NCBI RefSeq assembly: GCF_002257705.1
Contig: NZ_LSLK01000056.1
Span: forward strand, 1 to 13,722
Source of the DNA: Sporomusa silvacetica DSM 10669
Lineage (GTDB): Bacteria > Bacillota > Negativicutes > Sporomusales > Sporomusaceae
Length of the DNA stretch: 13,722 nt
Reading direction: 5' to 3'
Shown here: one piece after another, positions 6,171-13,519 of the stretch
Layout of the letters: the number at the start of each line of letters is the position of its first letter
Position numbering within the stretch: the first letter of the stretch is position 1
Program-made: the position numbers and the translations under genes
The notes under the pieces: generated by a model
What the model was told of the DNA's origin: nothing
Database searches by the model: none
What the model saw: the letters and a program-made list of their open reading frames with translations, nothing else

Positions 6171-7727
6171 TTATAGTACTTTTTCCTGTACCTGTTTAAT
6201 AAACCCAGCAAAAGTTAAATATTCTACTTCTTTTTGTTTAAGGCAATAATAGTTGGGTCTAGCTGTTATTATTATTGACCTAACTTTATATTCATTAATA
6301 GAATTAACACAATCTTGATTAACGATAAAGCGCAGAACCAATTCAAGATTTTCCTCAATGACTTTATGTCTTTTTATCATTTTCGTGAAAGCCTTATCTT
6401 TTTCCTCAACTTTCTTATCTTTCTTTAGAAAACCAGAAAAATCCATAGATGGCTTATAGTACTTGAACTCAATATTAAGTATTTCTTTTTTATTGATGTT
6501 TACAGCAAGAACATCTATATCACCAATACCTTGCAAAATGTTTACTTTGGCTTCATTAAGAATCTTTCCGATTTCTACCTGGATAATATTGTGCCCGTCG
6601 ATTTTAATCTTTGGAATAATATATCCATTAGTTTCAAGTTGGTCACCAAGAACATAACTTATAAACGTTGTCATTTCTCGTTGAGCCTGTTGAAATACAG
6701 TCTGATTAGATTCTTCTAAAAAATACATCTGCAGAAAATGCCCTGAAAATACAATTTTTTTAAATACTTCTATATTCTGAACTAAATCTAGACAAGCGAA
6801 TGCCATAAAATCATCTGTGCAATATATACTTTTTAATTCAAACCTCCGCTCACTTAACTCTTGATACGGTTTATCTAACAAAGAGTTAATCGAAAAGAAA
6901 TCAATTATTTTTTCAAGTTTTTCTTTAGATATATTTTTCTTAATTCGTGAAACGAACCAGTTACGATTTGCAATAATAAATCCTTCACATTGTACTATTA
7001 TTTGTAATTTATTCAAGTCTTCGAAATCAAAGCCTACTAATTCTTCTATGGTATTAGATATTTTTTCATAAATATCATCACTAGTTAAGCGCCTGGATTT
7101 AAGAATCTTTAATAGATTTTCATTTACAATTACAAAATCTTCAGGTCTCTCTGTATCGCATTGACGTAGAAGATTTTCGTAATGGTCAATTAGCATTTGA
7201 TTCTCATAGAGTGTATCAGTAAAATCGCGTAGCCTCTTTGCAAATTTAAAAAATTCATTTCGTTTTAAGTTTTCTTTTAATAGAATTACAATCTGACAAT
7301 AATAAATTGCTTCAACAAATACGTCATCATACAATGAAAAACAGCTGCCTCTAAATTCATCGGATTTCTTGGGTAAAACCATTTTCTGAAGAAGTAGCGC
7401 CACATCAAAATCACTTTGACGTTCCCACGAAGCCTTCATTTTTAATTGTTCTTGGCGTAGAGCGTCTTTTATAGCTAGGGTAATAAAAATTATATCATCT
7501 TTGCGATAACCTAAAAAAATAGCTTCTATTTTTTTATATAACTCGCCCTCCAAGGCCATAGCCTGCTGCTCTAAGGAGGCATCCTTATTTCTTTTTTCTA
7601 TTCGTTTTATTATTTGTAATAAATATTCATCAAACATTTCTATATAGAATCGGTCTCTTGACTGATCGAAGAATATCAATCCAAATTCGCCAGCTCGTAA
7701 TAAGCGATCTTTATTATAACGTCCCAT
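6171..7727 (-). CDS. Protein with C-terminal PD-(D/E)XK-like nuclease domain, 518 aa
   Basis: The N-terminal 380 or so residues are highly charged, mostly helical (Lys/Glu/Phe/Ile-rich), and match no family I recognise. The C-terminal domain carries G402-D-I-D405-V-L-A-V, a short turn, then I-L-N-I-E420-F-K422. This is the D…ExK arrangement of PD-(D/E)XK nucleases, followed by a basic helix region and a late strand (VRSIIITARP). A metal-dependent DNase role is inferred. The start ATG at 7727 follows the stop of the HEPN gene by a single base, with GGAGG inside the end of that gene, so the two are translationally coupled. The domain order (long unknown N-terminus, nuclease at the very end) repeats that of the 1232-residue partner, suggesting they act on the same target or in one complex. 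Confidence 0.8.
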   Translation of the reverse strand: MGRYNKDRLLRAGEFGLIFFDQSRDRFYIEMFDEYLLQIIKRIEKRNKDASLEQQAMALEGELYKKIEAIFLGYRKDDIIFITLAIKDALRQEQLKMKASWERQSDFDVALLLQKMVLPKKSDEFRGSCFSLYDDVFVEAIYYCQIVILLKENLKRNEFFKFAKRLRDFTDTLYENQMLIDHYENLLRQCDTERPEDFVIVNENLLKILKSRRLTSDDIYEKISNTIEELVGFDFEDLNKLQIIVQCEGFIIANRNWFVSRIKKNISKEKLEKIIDFFSINSLLDKPYQELSERRFELKSIYCTDDFMAFACLDLVQNIEVFKKIVFSGHFLQMYFLEESNQTVFQQAQREMTTFISYVLGDQLETNGYIIPKIKIDGHNIIQVEIGKILNEAKVNILQGIGDIDVLAVNINKKEILNIEFKYYKPSMDFSGFLKKDKKVEEKDKAFTKMIKRHKVIEENLELVLRFIVNQDCVNSINEYKVRSIIITARPNYYCLKQKEVEYLTFAGFIKQVQEKVL

Positions 7728-7728
7728 T

Positions 7729-8913
7729 TTATCCTCCCATTGATATTTGCTTTTTTATGAAGGTTAAGTTAGCGGTATCTAAAATAGCCATAACCTTTCT
7801 AGGAAGTAGTTCTCCAGTAATTGCATAGAAAATTAAATCTATTGCTATATCATAATTATCATAAAAATCGTCATCAGATAACTCCGGCATCCATTTAGCC
7901 TCGGCAGGGTGAACGATTTGAACTCTTTTATTATAAATATCATCTAACAGATCAATCCAAAACTCACCATTAGGAAACACTGCCGCTATGTGTTGAGTGG
8001 TAGGCTTTATTGCAAAATTACTTTTGCCTGTTATTCGCTGATATATTAATCGTAAAGCCCCCTCAATAGAAATAAACAAATTTGTACAGGCGTCTTCAGA
8101 GTAAAGTCTACCTCCATCCCATAGCATTTTTGATTTAATTAATAAAAAGCAGGTCCTTAATGCTAACTCATCCGTAATATTAAAAGATTGATAAAAAATT
8201 TTAGCCTTTTCAGGATGATAAGCTTGTGTACTAAAATCAAATTTTCTTGAGTTAGTAACTGGAATATATATATGAGAATCAGCATCTTTCATTCTATCAA
8301 ATATTCGTATGATAGCTTGTATTCTTGAATTTGAACAAAAACTATTATTCTCCCCTAGTATATCTGCTGGAATATCATATGTATCATAAGATAAACTAAA
8401 TGAATATGCTCCACGCTGCAAAGAAAATGCTATTGCCGACATTATTCTAACTTCTTGTCGTACTGGAAAACCAATCGGCTGCTCTAAAATTTGATTCTTC
8501 ATATATTTTGTAACTAGCAGTGGTTCATCATGCCAAAAGAAAAAACAACCATCGTCTGCAACAAAAGGCATTCCACAATAAGTTCCAATAGGATTAAACC
8601 TACGAATGCGAATATACTCCTCATCTGGTGCTTTCATACAATTTTTAAAAACTACTTTCCGACGTGCCAGTCGGACTTCTCCAATATTATTGAGTAGACG
8701 CCGACAAAGATACTCAAGATATTTAACGAGAACATAGGGATGACACATTACCTCAAATAAGGTTTCATCTCCATATGGAAAATTCAAATCATGCTCAAAT
8801 AAACTGTGGATTTCACGCTTTTTATTTATTTTTCCTGATTTATAATATTCTTCAAGAATATCCAATATTAAATCAATTTTTTCTAGCTCAACCTGTACTA
8901 GCGGTGTAGACAT
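7729..8913 (-). CDS. HEPN-like domain protein, putative RNase toxin, 394 aa
   Basis: The C-terminal third resembles Apea-type HEPN domains. A helix with a conserved-looking acidic face (NLFISIEGALRLIYQ) is followed by a helix ending Y-N-K-R330-V-Q-I-V-H335-P, the R-x4-H signature of HEPN RNases, and by a further helix pair (DNYDIAIDLIFYAI). HEPN proteins with this motif are metal-independent RNases common in abortive-infection and CRISPR-linked systems. The N-terminal 230 residues are unrecognised and include aromatic/cysteine-rich strands (GCFFFWHDEP). The ATG at 8913 has GAGGT 6 nt upstream. It is the first gene of the AT-rich cassette, 106 bp after the DUF3732 gene and 1 bp before the 518-residue gene. 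An alternative is that the domain is a non-catalytic HEPN used for assembly. Confidence 0.7.
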   Translation of the reverse strand: MSTPLVQVELEKIDLILDILEEYYKSGKINKKREIHSLFEHDLNFPYGDETLFEVMCHPYVLVKYLEYLCRRLLNNIGEVRLARRKVVFKNCMKAPDEEYIRIRRFNPIGTYCGMPFVADDGCFFFWHDEPLLVTKYMKNQILEQPIGFPVRQEVRIMSAIAFSLQRGAYSFSLSYDTYDIPADILGENNSFCSNSRIQAIIRIFDRMKDADSHIYIPVTNSRKFDFSTQAYHPEKAKIFYQSFNITDELALRTCFLLIKSKMLWDGGRLYSEDACTNLFISIEGALRLIYQRITGKSNFAIKPTTQHIAAVFPNGEFWIDLLDDIYNKRVQIVHPAEAKWMPELSDDDFYDNYDIAIDLIFYAITGELLPRKVMAILDTANLTFIKKQISMGG

Positions 8914-9019
8914 TCTTATACCTCATAATTATTTTATAGGGTACTCAGTAAATTCCAGAGGGTCAATCTTCCTCCGTTATCTAATAATTCAGTAAGCATC
9001 TAAAGTGCTTAAGTTAAAA
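8914..9019 (-). promoter_or_regulatory. Spacer between the two modules with weak promoter-like elements
   Basis: AT-rich gap between the ABC-3C module and the HEPN/nuclease cassette. A TATAAA box lies about 25 bp upstream of the HEPN gene start. A TTGACC further upstream is spaced too far (22 bp) for a standard promoter. A 6-bp hairpin TAAGCA/TGCTTA (8993-9011) has no T-run, so it is not a convincing terminator. The second module may be read partly by read-through from the first and partly from its own weak promoter. Confidence 0.3.
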
Positions 9020-10975
9020 TTAACCATCATTAATCCACGATGCCGGTATTAATGCTCTGCCATTTCTCCATCGTTCTATGACCGCACCGCGATATCGCGG
9101 TTCCTCAAGATCGGCATGGTCTGTGATAATAACCTGTAAATCAGGAGCCAGACTTTCCACTACATCAAAAATAAAAGAGAACATCCTGGCTATGGCTTGT
9201 CTATCTTCATCATTCAATTGCGCCACAGAGCCTCCTGCTTGAGCATCCATATCGGTAGGATAATATACTTGGGACGGCTGATCAAAGAAAATGAACTGTG
9301 GTACTGGCCGATGACCCCTTCTAAATATTTGATGTAGCGCAAAATGTGTAATAAGATGATAGCCTACCCAATTTTCGCCGCTCCCCATATTAGAGAGAGG
9401 AATTGGACGATCTTCCCGATCTGCAATGACTGTAAGCTGCTTCAAATCAAATCGAATAGGATTCTCACTATGTTCAAGCTCCATCCGTTGAGCCCACTCA
9501 GTCATTTGTATCCCCATTCTATTTAGAATGGAAACCATTCGCTCCTCTTTTGAAGTCGAGTCCAAACATTCCTCCAATCGCCTCACCGCACTAATCCGAT
9601 TTTGCACATTGGTTCTCAAGTCAGAAAAATCATCTGTCAAATCTACGCTCTCTAACCATAAACTGACCCGACCAATTACACGCGCCTGGCGAGTACTTAA
9701 ATCTCTAAGTTGTGCTGCTTCCTCTTGTTCTGTAATCAAGGCTTCAATTGCAGTATTTTTTTCACGTATCATTTCAATAATGGCTGTTTTTTCTCGCTCA
9801 AGATTATCAATATATTCGCGTAAACGTGGTCGCTCACGTACCATATTTTCAAGGCTTCTGTTAAGATCATGCAAAGATTGCCGAATAGCGCTAGCCTGTG
9901 GAGTTAGGCTTTCATGGTGGTGATTGCACACCGGGCATAAAGAGTTGTCATTGTCTCCCACAAAGAGGCCTATTGATTCAAGGCGTAAACCCTGCTCATT
10001 TACTTCCACTGAATATCCTTGGGCTTCCTGGGCAAAGTTTTTCGCTGCCATTATCGCATCATCTTGTTCTTGTAATTTGCCATATAAATTTCGTTGCTCA
10101 AATTGTAATTGGGTTAAGGCATTGGTACTGGGACTATAAGTCTCCAGAGGGTTCCAACATTCACAGTTTCCTCGCAAAAAATTTGTAATTACAAGCAGTT
10201 CATCATCCTCACCGCTGGTTGGAATCATTACAGACGAATGTAGAATTCCTGATTGCTTCATTTCTTCTACTAGGCTAATGGCTTTTGAAACACCAGTTCC
10301 TTTTATAGCCTCTGCCTCTCTCAGTGCTTTTTCGGCAATTCGCAATTCCCGCCGTGCCCTCGCTAATTCCTGCTCTAGTGCAAGTTGATCCTCTCTGATA
10401 GCGCCTAAAAAATATGGCAGTGTATCCTTGATGGCCTGTGCCACAAATGAATCTTCTTGCCTAAAAAACATTATATTTCGTTTAGCAACAACATCTTGCG
10501 GTTGGAAACAATATGTCAATGCATGTTTGATGTTAGCAGCTAATGGAGCACGCGTTTGTTCAACTGCCGGAGTATGAAGATTAGGGGATATGCCAACCTT
10601 CTGCGTTAATAGCTCAACAATGTCCTCTGCCCTAACATTAGACATGTTAGGCGAATGCGCCGGACTTTCGATGTTAATACCTCGTTCAATGTACATATGG
10701 TTAGTACTTTGGACACCATACGGAGGATTTTCCCTTGCAATAAACATTTTTTCATCACTAAATTTGAGTAACAAACCATACCAAGCTACAGTCTCACGGA
10801 TAACACCCTCAGGAATTGTACAGCTGTTCTTTCCCAGACAATAATTAACGATTTCAATCAACGCCGACTTTCCTGTAGCAGAGGCACCGGTAATAATACT
10901 TACCCCTCCAGGTCGCAAGCTTAATACCCGCTTTTCTTGATTCACACCATATAACACGATCTCAAGTATTTGCAC
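9020..10975 (-). CDS. DUF3732 ABC/SMC-like ATPase of an ABC-3C system, 651 aa
   Basis: A Rad50/SMC-like ATPase. With the GTG start at 10975, Walker A is G30-ASATG-K36-S37. A coiled coil (about 195-225) is followed after an insert by CPVC (347-350), like a zinc-hook CxxC, then a second coiled coil (about 365-430). The ABC signature is L527-SNMGSGE534, Walker B is FIFFD565-Q566-P567, and a late D619-H620 forms the switch. Walker B has Gln where ABC ATPases usually have Glu; the FFDQPSQVYYP block is what I recall as typical of DUF3732. The GTG is chosen because it shares one base with the TAG of the middle-component gene (TAGTG) and starts right before the first family strand (QILEIVLYG); an ATG 60 bases upstream adds an atypical extension. 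The protein is expected to sense or hold DNA and control the partner nuclease. Confidence 0.88.
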   Translation of the reverse strand: MQILEIVLYGVNQEKRVLSLRPGGVSIITGASATGKSALIEIVNYCLGKNSCTIPEGVIRETVAWYGLLLKFSDEKMFIARENPPYGVQSTNHMYIERGINIESPAHSPNMSNVRAEDIVELLTQKVGISPNLHTPAVEQTRAPLAANIKHALTYCFQPQDVVAKRNIMFFRQEDSFVAQAIKDTLPYFLGAIREDQLALEQELARARRELRIAEKALREAEAIKGTGVSKAISLVEEMKQSGILHSSVMIPTSGEDDELLVITNFLRGNCECWNPLETYSPSTNALTQLQFEQRNLYGKLQEQDDAIMAAKNFAQEAQGYSVEVNEQGLRLESIGLFVGDNDNSLCPVCNHHHESLTPQASAIRQSLHDLNRSLENMVRERPRLREYIDNLEREKTAIIEMIREKNTAIEALITEQEEAAQLRDLSTRQARVIGRVSLWLESVDLTDDFSDLRTNVQNRISAVRRLEECLDSTSKEERMVSILNRMGIQMTEWAQRMELEHSENPIRFDLKQLTVIADREDRPIPLSNMGSGENWVGYHLITHFALHQIFRRGHRPVPQFIFFDQPSQVYYPTDMDAQAGGSVAQLNDEDRQAIARMFSFIFDVVESLAPDLQVIITDHADLEEPRYRGAVIERWRNGRALIPASWINDG

Positions 10976-11469
10976 TATGGCTTTACCCCCCACATCGTAT
11001 AAATAGTAATCGACGAACCGGCATTTGCAAACCACTTGCCAAGCAACTCAGCTTTTTTAAAACAATCCGAAACTTCGCCTTGTTCTAGTGCAGGTATACG
11101 GGGACGACGTCTTCTGGAAACAGAAAGTTCAGCTTGAACATCCACTGTCAATGTATTAAATTGCATCAGAAAGGTTTGTGCCTCTTTGCTGACTTGTATT
11201 AGGTTCCGTGCTCGCTGTGCAAAACCAACTTTGATATGGGGGTTTTCTTGTAACCAGGAATACATATGTCCTCTGGCCGTTCGCGGCATAGTTTCACGTG
11301 TTGATTTATGAAGGACGATTGGCAAAATAAGAAAAATCAAAGGAAATGGCATCGATTGCCGGGCTGTTTGCTGATAAGCTTCTATACATCGCCGGATAAC
11401 TTCACCGCAAAAAGCCGGATTTAATAGATAAGCGACTTCACGTGCACGTTTATCCCATGTCAAATTCAT
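10975..11469 (-). CDS. ABC-3C middle component protein, 164 aa
   Basis: A small helical protein beginning MNLTWDKRAREVAYLLNPAF. A conserved-looking N-P-A-F followed by a long helix (CGEVIRRCIEAYQQ), then a hydrophobic PFPLIFLILPIVLHKSTRETMP stretch broken by charged residues, is the pattern of 'three component ABC system middle component' proteins. These are obligate partners of DUF3732 ATPases and recall winged-helix adaptors in SMC complexes such as MukE. Its ATG overlaps the TGA of the upstream nuclease gene by 4 bases (11466-11469), and its stop shares a base with the GTG of the ATPase gene. Translation of all three is therefore coupled. The likely job is to bridge ATPase and nuclease. 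Confidence 0.8.
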   Translation of the reverse strand: MNLTWDKRAREVAYLLNPAFCGEVIRRCIEAYQQTARQSMPFPLIFLILPIVLHKSTRETMPRTARGHMYSWLQENPHIKVGFAQRARNLIQVSKEAQTFLMQFNTLTVDVQAELSVSRRRRPRIPALEQGEVSDCFKKAELLGKWFANAGSSITIYTMWGVKP

Positions 11470-12659
11470 GTCACAGCACCCCTCGCTTCTATGAATAGCT
11501 GTTGCAACCGCTCAACAAATTGTGTATGCCACCCAACCCGCAACTGACTGGCAAGCATCTGATAACTGCCACGCATTACATAAGGTTCTGTACACTGGCG
11601 GCGAATACAAATATTGGCTTGAGTATCTACCCAATTATAAAGGCTTCTTCCCGCACGTACCTTGTCGTCCTCACTTGCGTCTTCTGCTAAATCTTCCTGC
11701 ATAATAAGAAACATGCGCCCCCACTCATCAACCAGCTTCTGTTCATAGCTTTCTAATTCATTGACATATAATAAATCTTCGCGAATCCACCTTGACCGCT
11801 GCTGATATGCTTTATAATAATCACTAATTGCTTTGCTAATACGGGGTTGGCTAACTGCAACAAGCTGCAACTGTTCAATAAATATCCGTTGACTATCCTC
11901 AAAGGGATCTTCTATTGGAGTTATGAGATTCATGAAATCAATAGGTAAATTATCCTCACGAAATTGCTCCGATATATCATTTATCATTGTCCGCACATCA
12001 GAGAATGGAATCCGTAGGGAAGTAGTACCTCGCATGCATTGAATTGTGCGATCAAACCACCATCCCTCTAACCGTTGATATACTGGTTCAATAAATTGCT
12101 CCCGTGTTGATAATGCCAATTGCCGACGGATTTGCGGAACAATATCAACAATATCAGGCGATACAGCCATTACTTTTATTGCATTTAATAGTAAATGTTG
12201 TTGTGCTTCCGTTAGACGCGAAAACTCTCGATAAGCCGGTGCATTGGTTTGATTATCCGACTCTGCGGCGACCTGCCGCAAACGCCCAAGAGCTTGCTCA
12301 ATGTTCCGATGGACAGGCCCCAACATACTGGCAATCGAACCTTGTGGTGCATGGGCGGTTGTAACCAGTATTAATTGTACTCGGTTTGGGTCAATGCTGT
12401 TATCCAGCAAATTGCAACTCCAAATACGCAATGTTTTCCATAAATCGGTGCTTGCGTCTGTTAGCGACGCAGTCCGGCTTATACGATGTTTCGTTTGAAT
12501 TAACTCAATAGGTGAACCATCTCTTTCAAAGGTTATATCGTCCATTGTTTCTAGCGATATTTCTCCGTCCATCTCACCAGACAGTAAAGCAAACAATGCA
12601 TACCTTATTTGATAATAATATCCCAAAGCAGATGCTGTTGCAGAAAATTCCGTAGTCAC
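11466..12659 (-). CDS. ABC-3C nuclease component, Cap4/DUF4297-like, 397 aa
   Basis: The N-terminus carries the hallmark of dsDNA endonucleases related to Cap4/DUF4297: G13-YYYQ17 and a helix (YALFALL), then L-E37-T-M-D40-D41-I, a turn, and I-E-L-I-Q55-T-K57-H58. E37, D41 and the Q-x-K pair form a PD-(D/E)XK variant active site. The remaining 330 residues are helical and should hold the C-terminal domain that contacts the partners in ABC-three-component systems; I cannot name its subtype. Start: GTG at 12659 with GGGGAGG 8 nt upstream; a nearby ATG is out of frame and stops at once. It is the first gene of the operon, with a -10 box at 12684-12689. Its GC content is intermediate between the AT-rich cassette and the left flank. 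Confidence 0.82.
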   Translation of the reverse strand: MTTEFSATASALGYYYQIRYALFALLSGEMDGEISLETMDDITFERDGSPIELIQTKHRISRTASLTDASTDLWKTLRIWSCNLLDNSIDPNRVQLILVTTAHAPQGSIASMLGPVHRNIEQALGRLRQVAAESDNQTNAPAYREFSRLTEAQQHLLLNAIKVMAVSPDIVDIVPQIRRQLALSTREQFIEPVYQRLEGWWFDRTIQCMRGTTSLRIPFSDVRTMINDISEQFREDNLPIDFMNLITPIEDPFEDSQRIFIEQLQLVAVSQPRISKAISDYYKAYQQRSRWIREDLLYVNELESYEQKLVDEWGRMFLIMQEDLAEDASEDDKVRAGRSLYNWVDTQANICIRRQCTEPYVMRGSYQMLASQLRVGWHTQFVERLQQLFIEARGAVT

Positions 12660-12679
12660 ATGCCTGACCTCCCCTTTCC

Positions 12680-12702
12680 ATTCATTATATCGTAGAATGA
12701 AT
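12680..12702 (-). promoter_or_regulatory. Promoter of the ABC-3C operon with an overlapping inverted repeat
   Basis: A perfect TATAAT (minus strand, 12684-12689) stands about 25 bp before the GTG start; no good -35 box is found. The box is embedded in a perfect 7-bp inverted repeat, ATTCATT (12680-12686) and AATGAAT (12696-12702), with 9-bp spacing. A repressor bound here would block RNA polymerase. The repeat is seen directly; the operator role is inferred. Confidence 0.45.
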
Positions 12703-12768
12703 TTTCAAGAAACTTATTTGTAATATTTTGTTACGTAATATGTCATATAAGTGAATTATAAATAGAAC

Positions 12769-12795
12769 AAAAAAGCTGCCGATACTACCGGCAGC
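12769..12795 (-). terminator. Rho-independent terminator after the SymE locus
   Basis: GCTGCCG (12775-12781) pairs perfectly with CGGCAGC (12789-12795) over a 7-nt loop; on the minus strand it is followed by T6 (12769-12774). It would end a transcript running from the SymE-like gene through the GC-rich structured segment, insulating it from the ABC-3C promoter 70 bp further on. Confidence 0.75.
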
Positions 12796-12834
12796 CCCCC
12801 TGTAAAAGCTGAACAACCATCCCAAAGACCATTG

Positions 12835-12925
12835 CCCCGCCGCCGTCACCTTGAGGCGGCACGTCGTGTCCCCCGCAGGGCGCAGCCTTGACCGGCGTGA
12901 TACCATAAGAAGACCGGCGGCGGGG
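12835..12925 (-). ncRNA. GC-rich structured RNA in the 3' region of the SymE-like gene
   Basis: A perfect 11-bp closing stem of only G and C (12835-12845, CCCCGCCGCCG, with 12915-12925) encloses 69 nt with further local pairing: a TCAC/GTGA extension, and a GCGG/CCGC helix around a CAC-GTC-GTG hairpin. It begins 13 nt after the SymE-like stop codon on the minus strand and is followed within about 40 nt by a strong terminator. The segment is strikingly GC-rich between AT-rich neighbours. It could be a 3'-UTR element, a processed small RNA or a mobile-element structure; no known RNA family was recognised. Short frames through it cross the terminator and are not credible genes. Confidence 0.45.
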
Positions 12926-12937
12926 AGTTCCCAGCAG

Positions 12938-13153
12938 TCAGATCTTCTCCTGTTCCTTATCGGTCACTTCGTCATACACTGCTTTGATGAGCAAAGTCCC
13001 GCCGTGCTCTTCAATCGCAATCTTGTTTCCACTATGAAAACCAAGGTCCTGGAGCCACTTACCTTGCAGCCGGATAAGCGGCCGCCGGTCTTTGCCATTA
13101 AGGTATGTATAGTAGACTGTCAGAATACGTGCGTTCTCCCTTTCACTGGACAA
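12938..13153 (-). CDS. SymE-like toxin (AbrB-fold type I toxin family), 71 aa
   Basis: The central part, R24-PLIRLQGKWLQDLGFHSG then a beta strand NKIAIEEHGGTLLIKAV, matches the SymE family pattern (P-x-(I/L)-x-L-x-G-x-W-L-x-x-x-G-F-x-x-G-x-x-(V/I)). SymE is an AbrB-superfamily-fold protein that in E. coli acts as an SOS-induced, nucleic-acid-targeting toxin. The start is taken as TTG at 13153 because AGGGGG lies 6 nt upstream; a longer frame from TTG 13183 lacks a binding site. The first 22 residues (charged, then LTVYYTYLNG) are usual for Gram-positive members. Neighbours are a GC-rich structured RNA and a terminator downstream and an RBS-masking repeat upstream. An antisense antitoxin RNA like SymR would be expected but was not located. 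Confidence 0.8.
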   Translation of the reverse strand: MSSERENARILTVYYTYLNGKDRRPLIRLQGKWLQDLGFHSGNKIAIEEHGGTLLIKAVYDEVTDKEQEKI

Positions 13154-13160
13154 ATATATA

Positions 13161-13231
13161 CCCCCTATCACAAGCTGCAGCAAGGCTCCTGGTAATGGCC
13201 AGTTCCTGCCGTTTAAGCTTTTTATAGGGGG
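13161..13231 (-). promoter_or_regulatory. Long-range inverted repeat masking the SymE-like ribosome binding site
   Basis: The AGGGGG binding site lies in ATAGGGGG (minus strand, 13161-13168), which pairs perfectly over 8 bp with CCCCCTAT (13224-13231) about 55 nt upstream. An inner CTGG/CCAG hairpin brings the arms together. The upstream arm overlaps a TATAAA box (13221-13226) that could be a -10. Only transcripts begun further upstream would therefore carry the masking arm. Confidence 0.4.
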
Positions 13232-13235
13232 AAAT

Positions 13236-13278
13236 TAAAAAGCGCATGCGAGGTTTTTATACCCTACACATGCGCTTT
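13236..13278 (-). terminator. Terminator upstream of the SymE-like gene
   Basis: AAAGCGCATG (13239-13248) pairs perfectly over 10 bp with CATGCGCTTT (13269-13278); on the minus strand the stem is followed by TTTTTAATTT. The 20-nt loop has weak internal pairing. No minus-strand gene is recognised upstream, so what it terminates is unknown. Confidence 0.5.
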
Positions 13279-13469
13279 GCTTCGTCGTATGCTAAATTCC
13301 AACCTAATAAACCGGAACAAAACCGGCTATCAAACAGAAAAGCAGTCAGTAAAAATATGTACGCGAACGGTTGCCTTTCCGCTGATTGTATCAGGAATAG
13401 GCTGAATCATCTGCTACGTGAAGTCGCACAGCCTGCTGCTATCTTTGACATCTCCCACTACACCCGCAC
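13279..13469. other. Stretch without a recognised gene
   Basis: All minus-strand frames are broken by frequent stops. One plus-strand frame is open (13246-13548), but it starts inside the terminator hairpin, lacks a ribosome binding site and has mixed codon use; no protein family is recognised. Nothing else is seen. Confidence 0.3.
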
Positions 13470-13503
13470 CTCGCTTGTTTTCAAGCGAGCGGCATTGTAT
13501 AAT
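13470..13503 (+). promoter_or_regulatory. Sigma-A type promoter overlapped by a perfect palindrome
   Basis: TTGTTT (13475-13480), a 17-bp spacer, then a perfect TATAAT (13498-13503). The -35 box lies inside an 8-bp inverted repeat CTCGCTTG-TTTT-CAAGCGAG (13470-13489), a layout typical of an operator covering the -35 region. Transcription would run rightward from about 13510 into a hairpin-rich segment and the IS-like end. Confidence 0.5.
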
Positions 13504-13519
13504 AGAAATGTCGTCGTGG

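Noticed and set aside
10976..11035. Longer start for the DUF3732 ATPase at 11035
   Set aside because: It overlaps 61 bases of the middle-component gene and adds a cysteine/tyrosine-rich extension; the GTG at 10975 fits the family start and coupled translation.
12685..12906. Minus-strand 73-codon reading frame after the SymE-like gene
   Set aside because: It crosses the GC-rich stem and the T6 terminator and ends in AT-rich promoter DNA; no binding site or family match.
12851..13195. Plus-strand 114-codon reading frame
   Set aside because: It is antisense to the SymE-like gene across its whole length and begins inside the GC-rich RNA structure.
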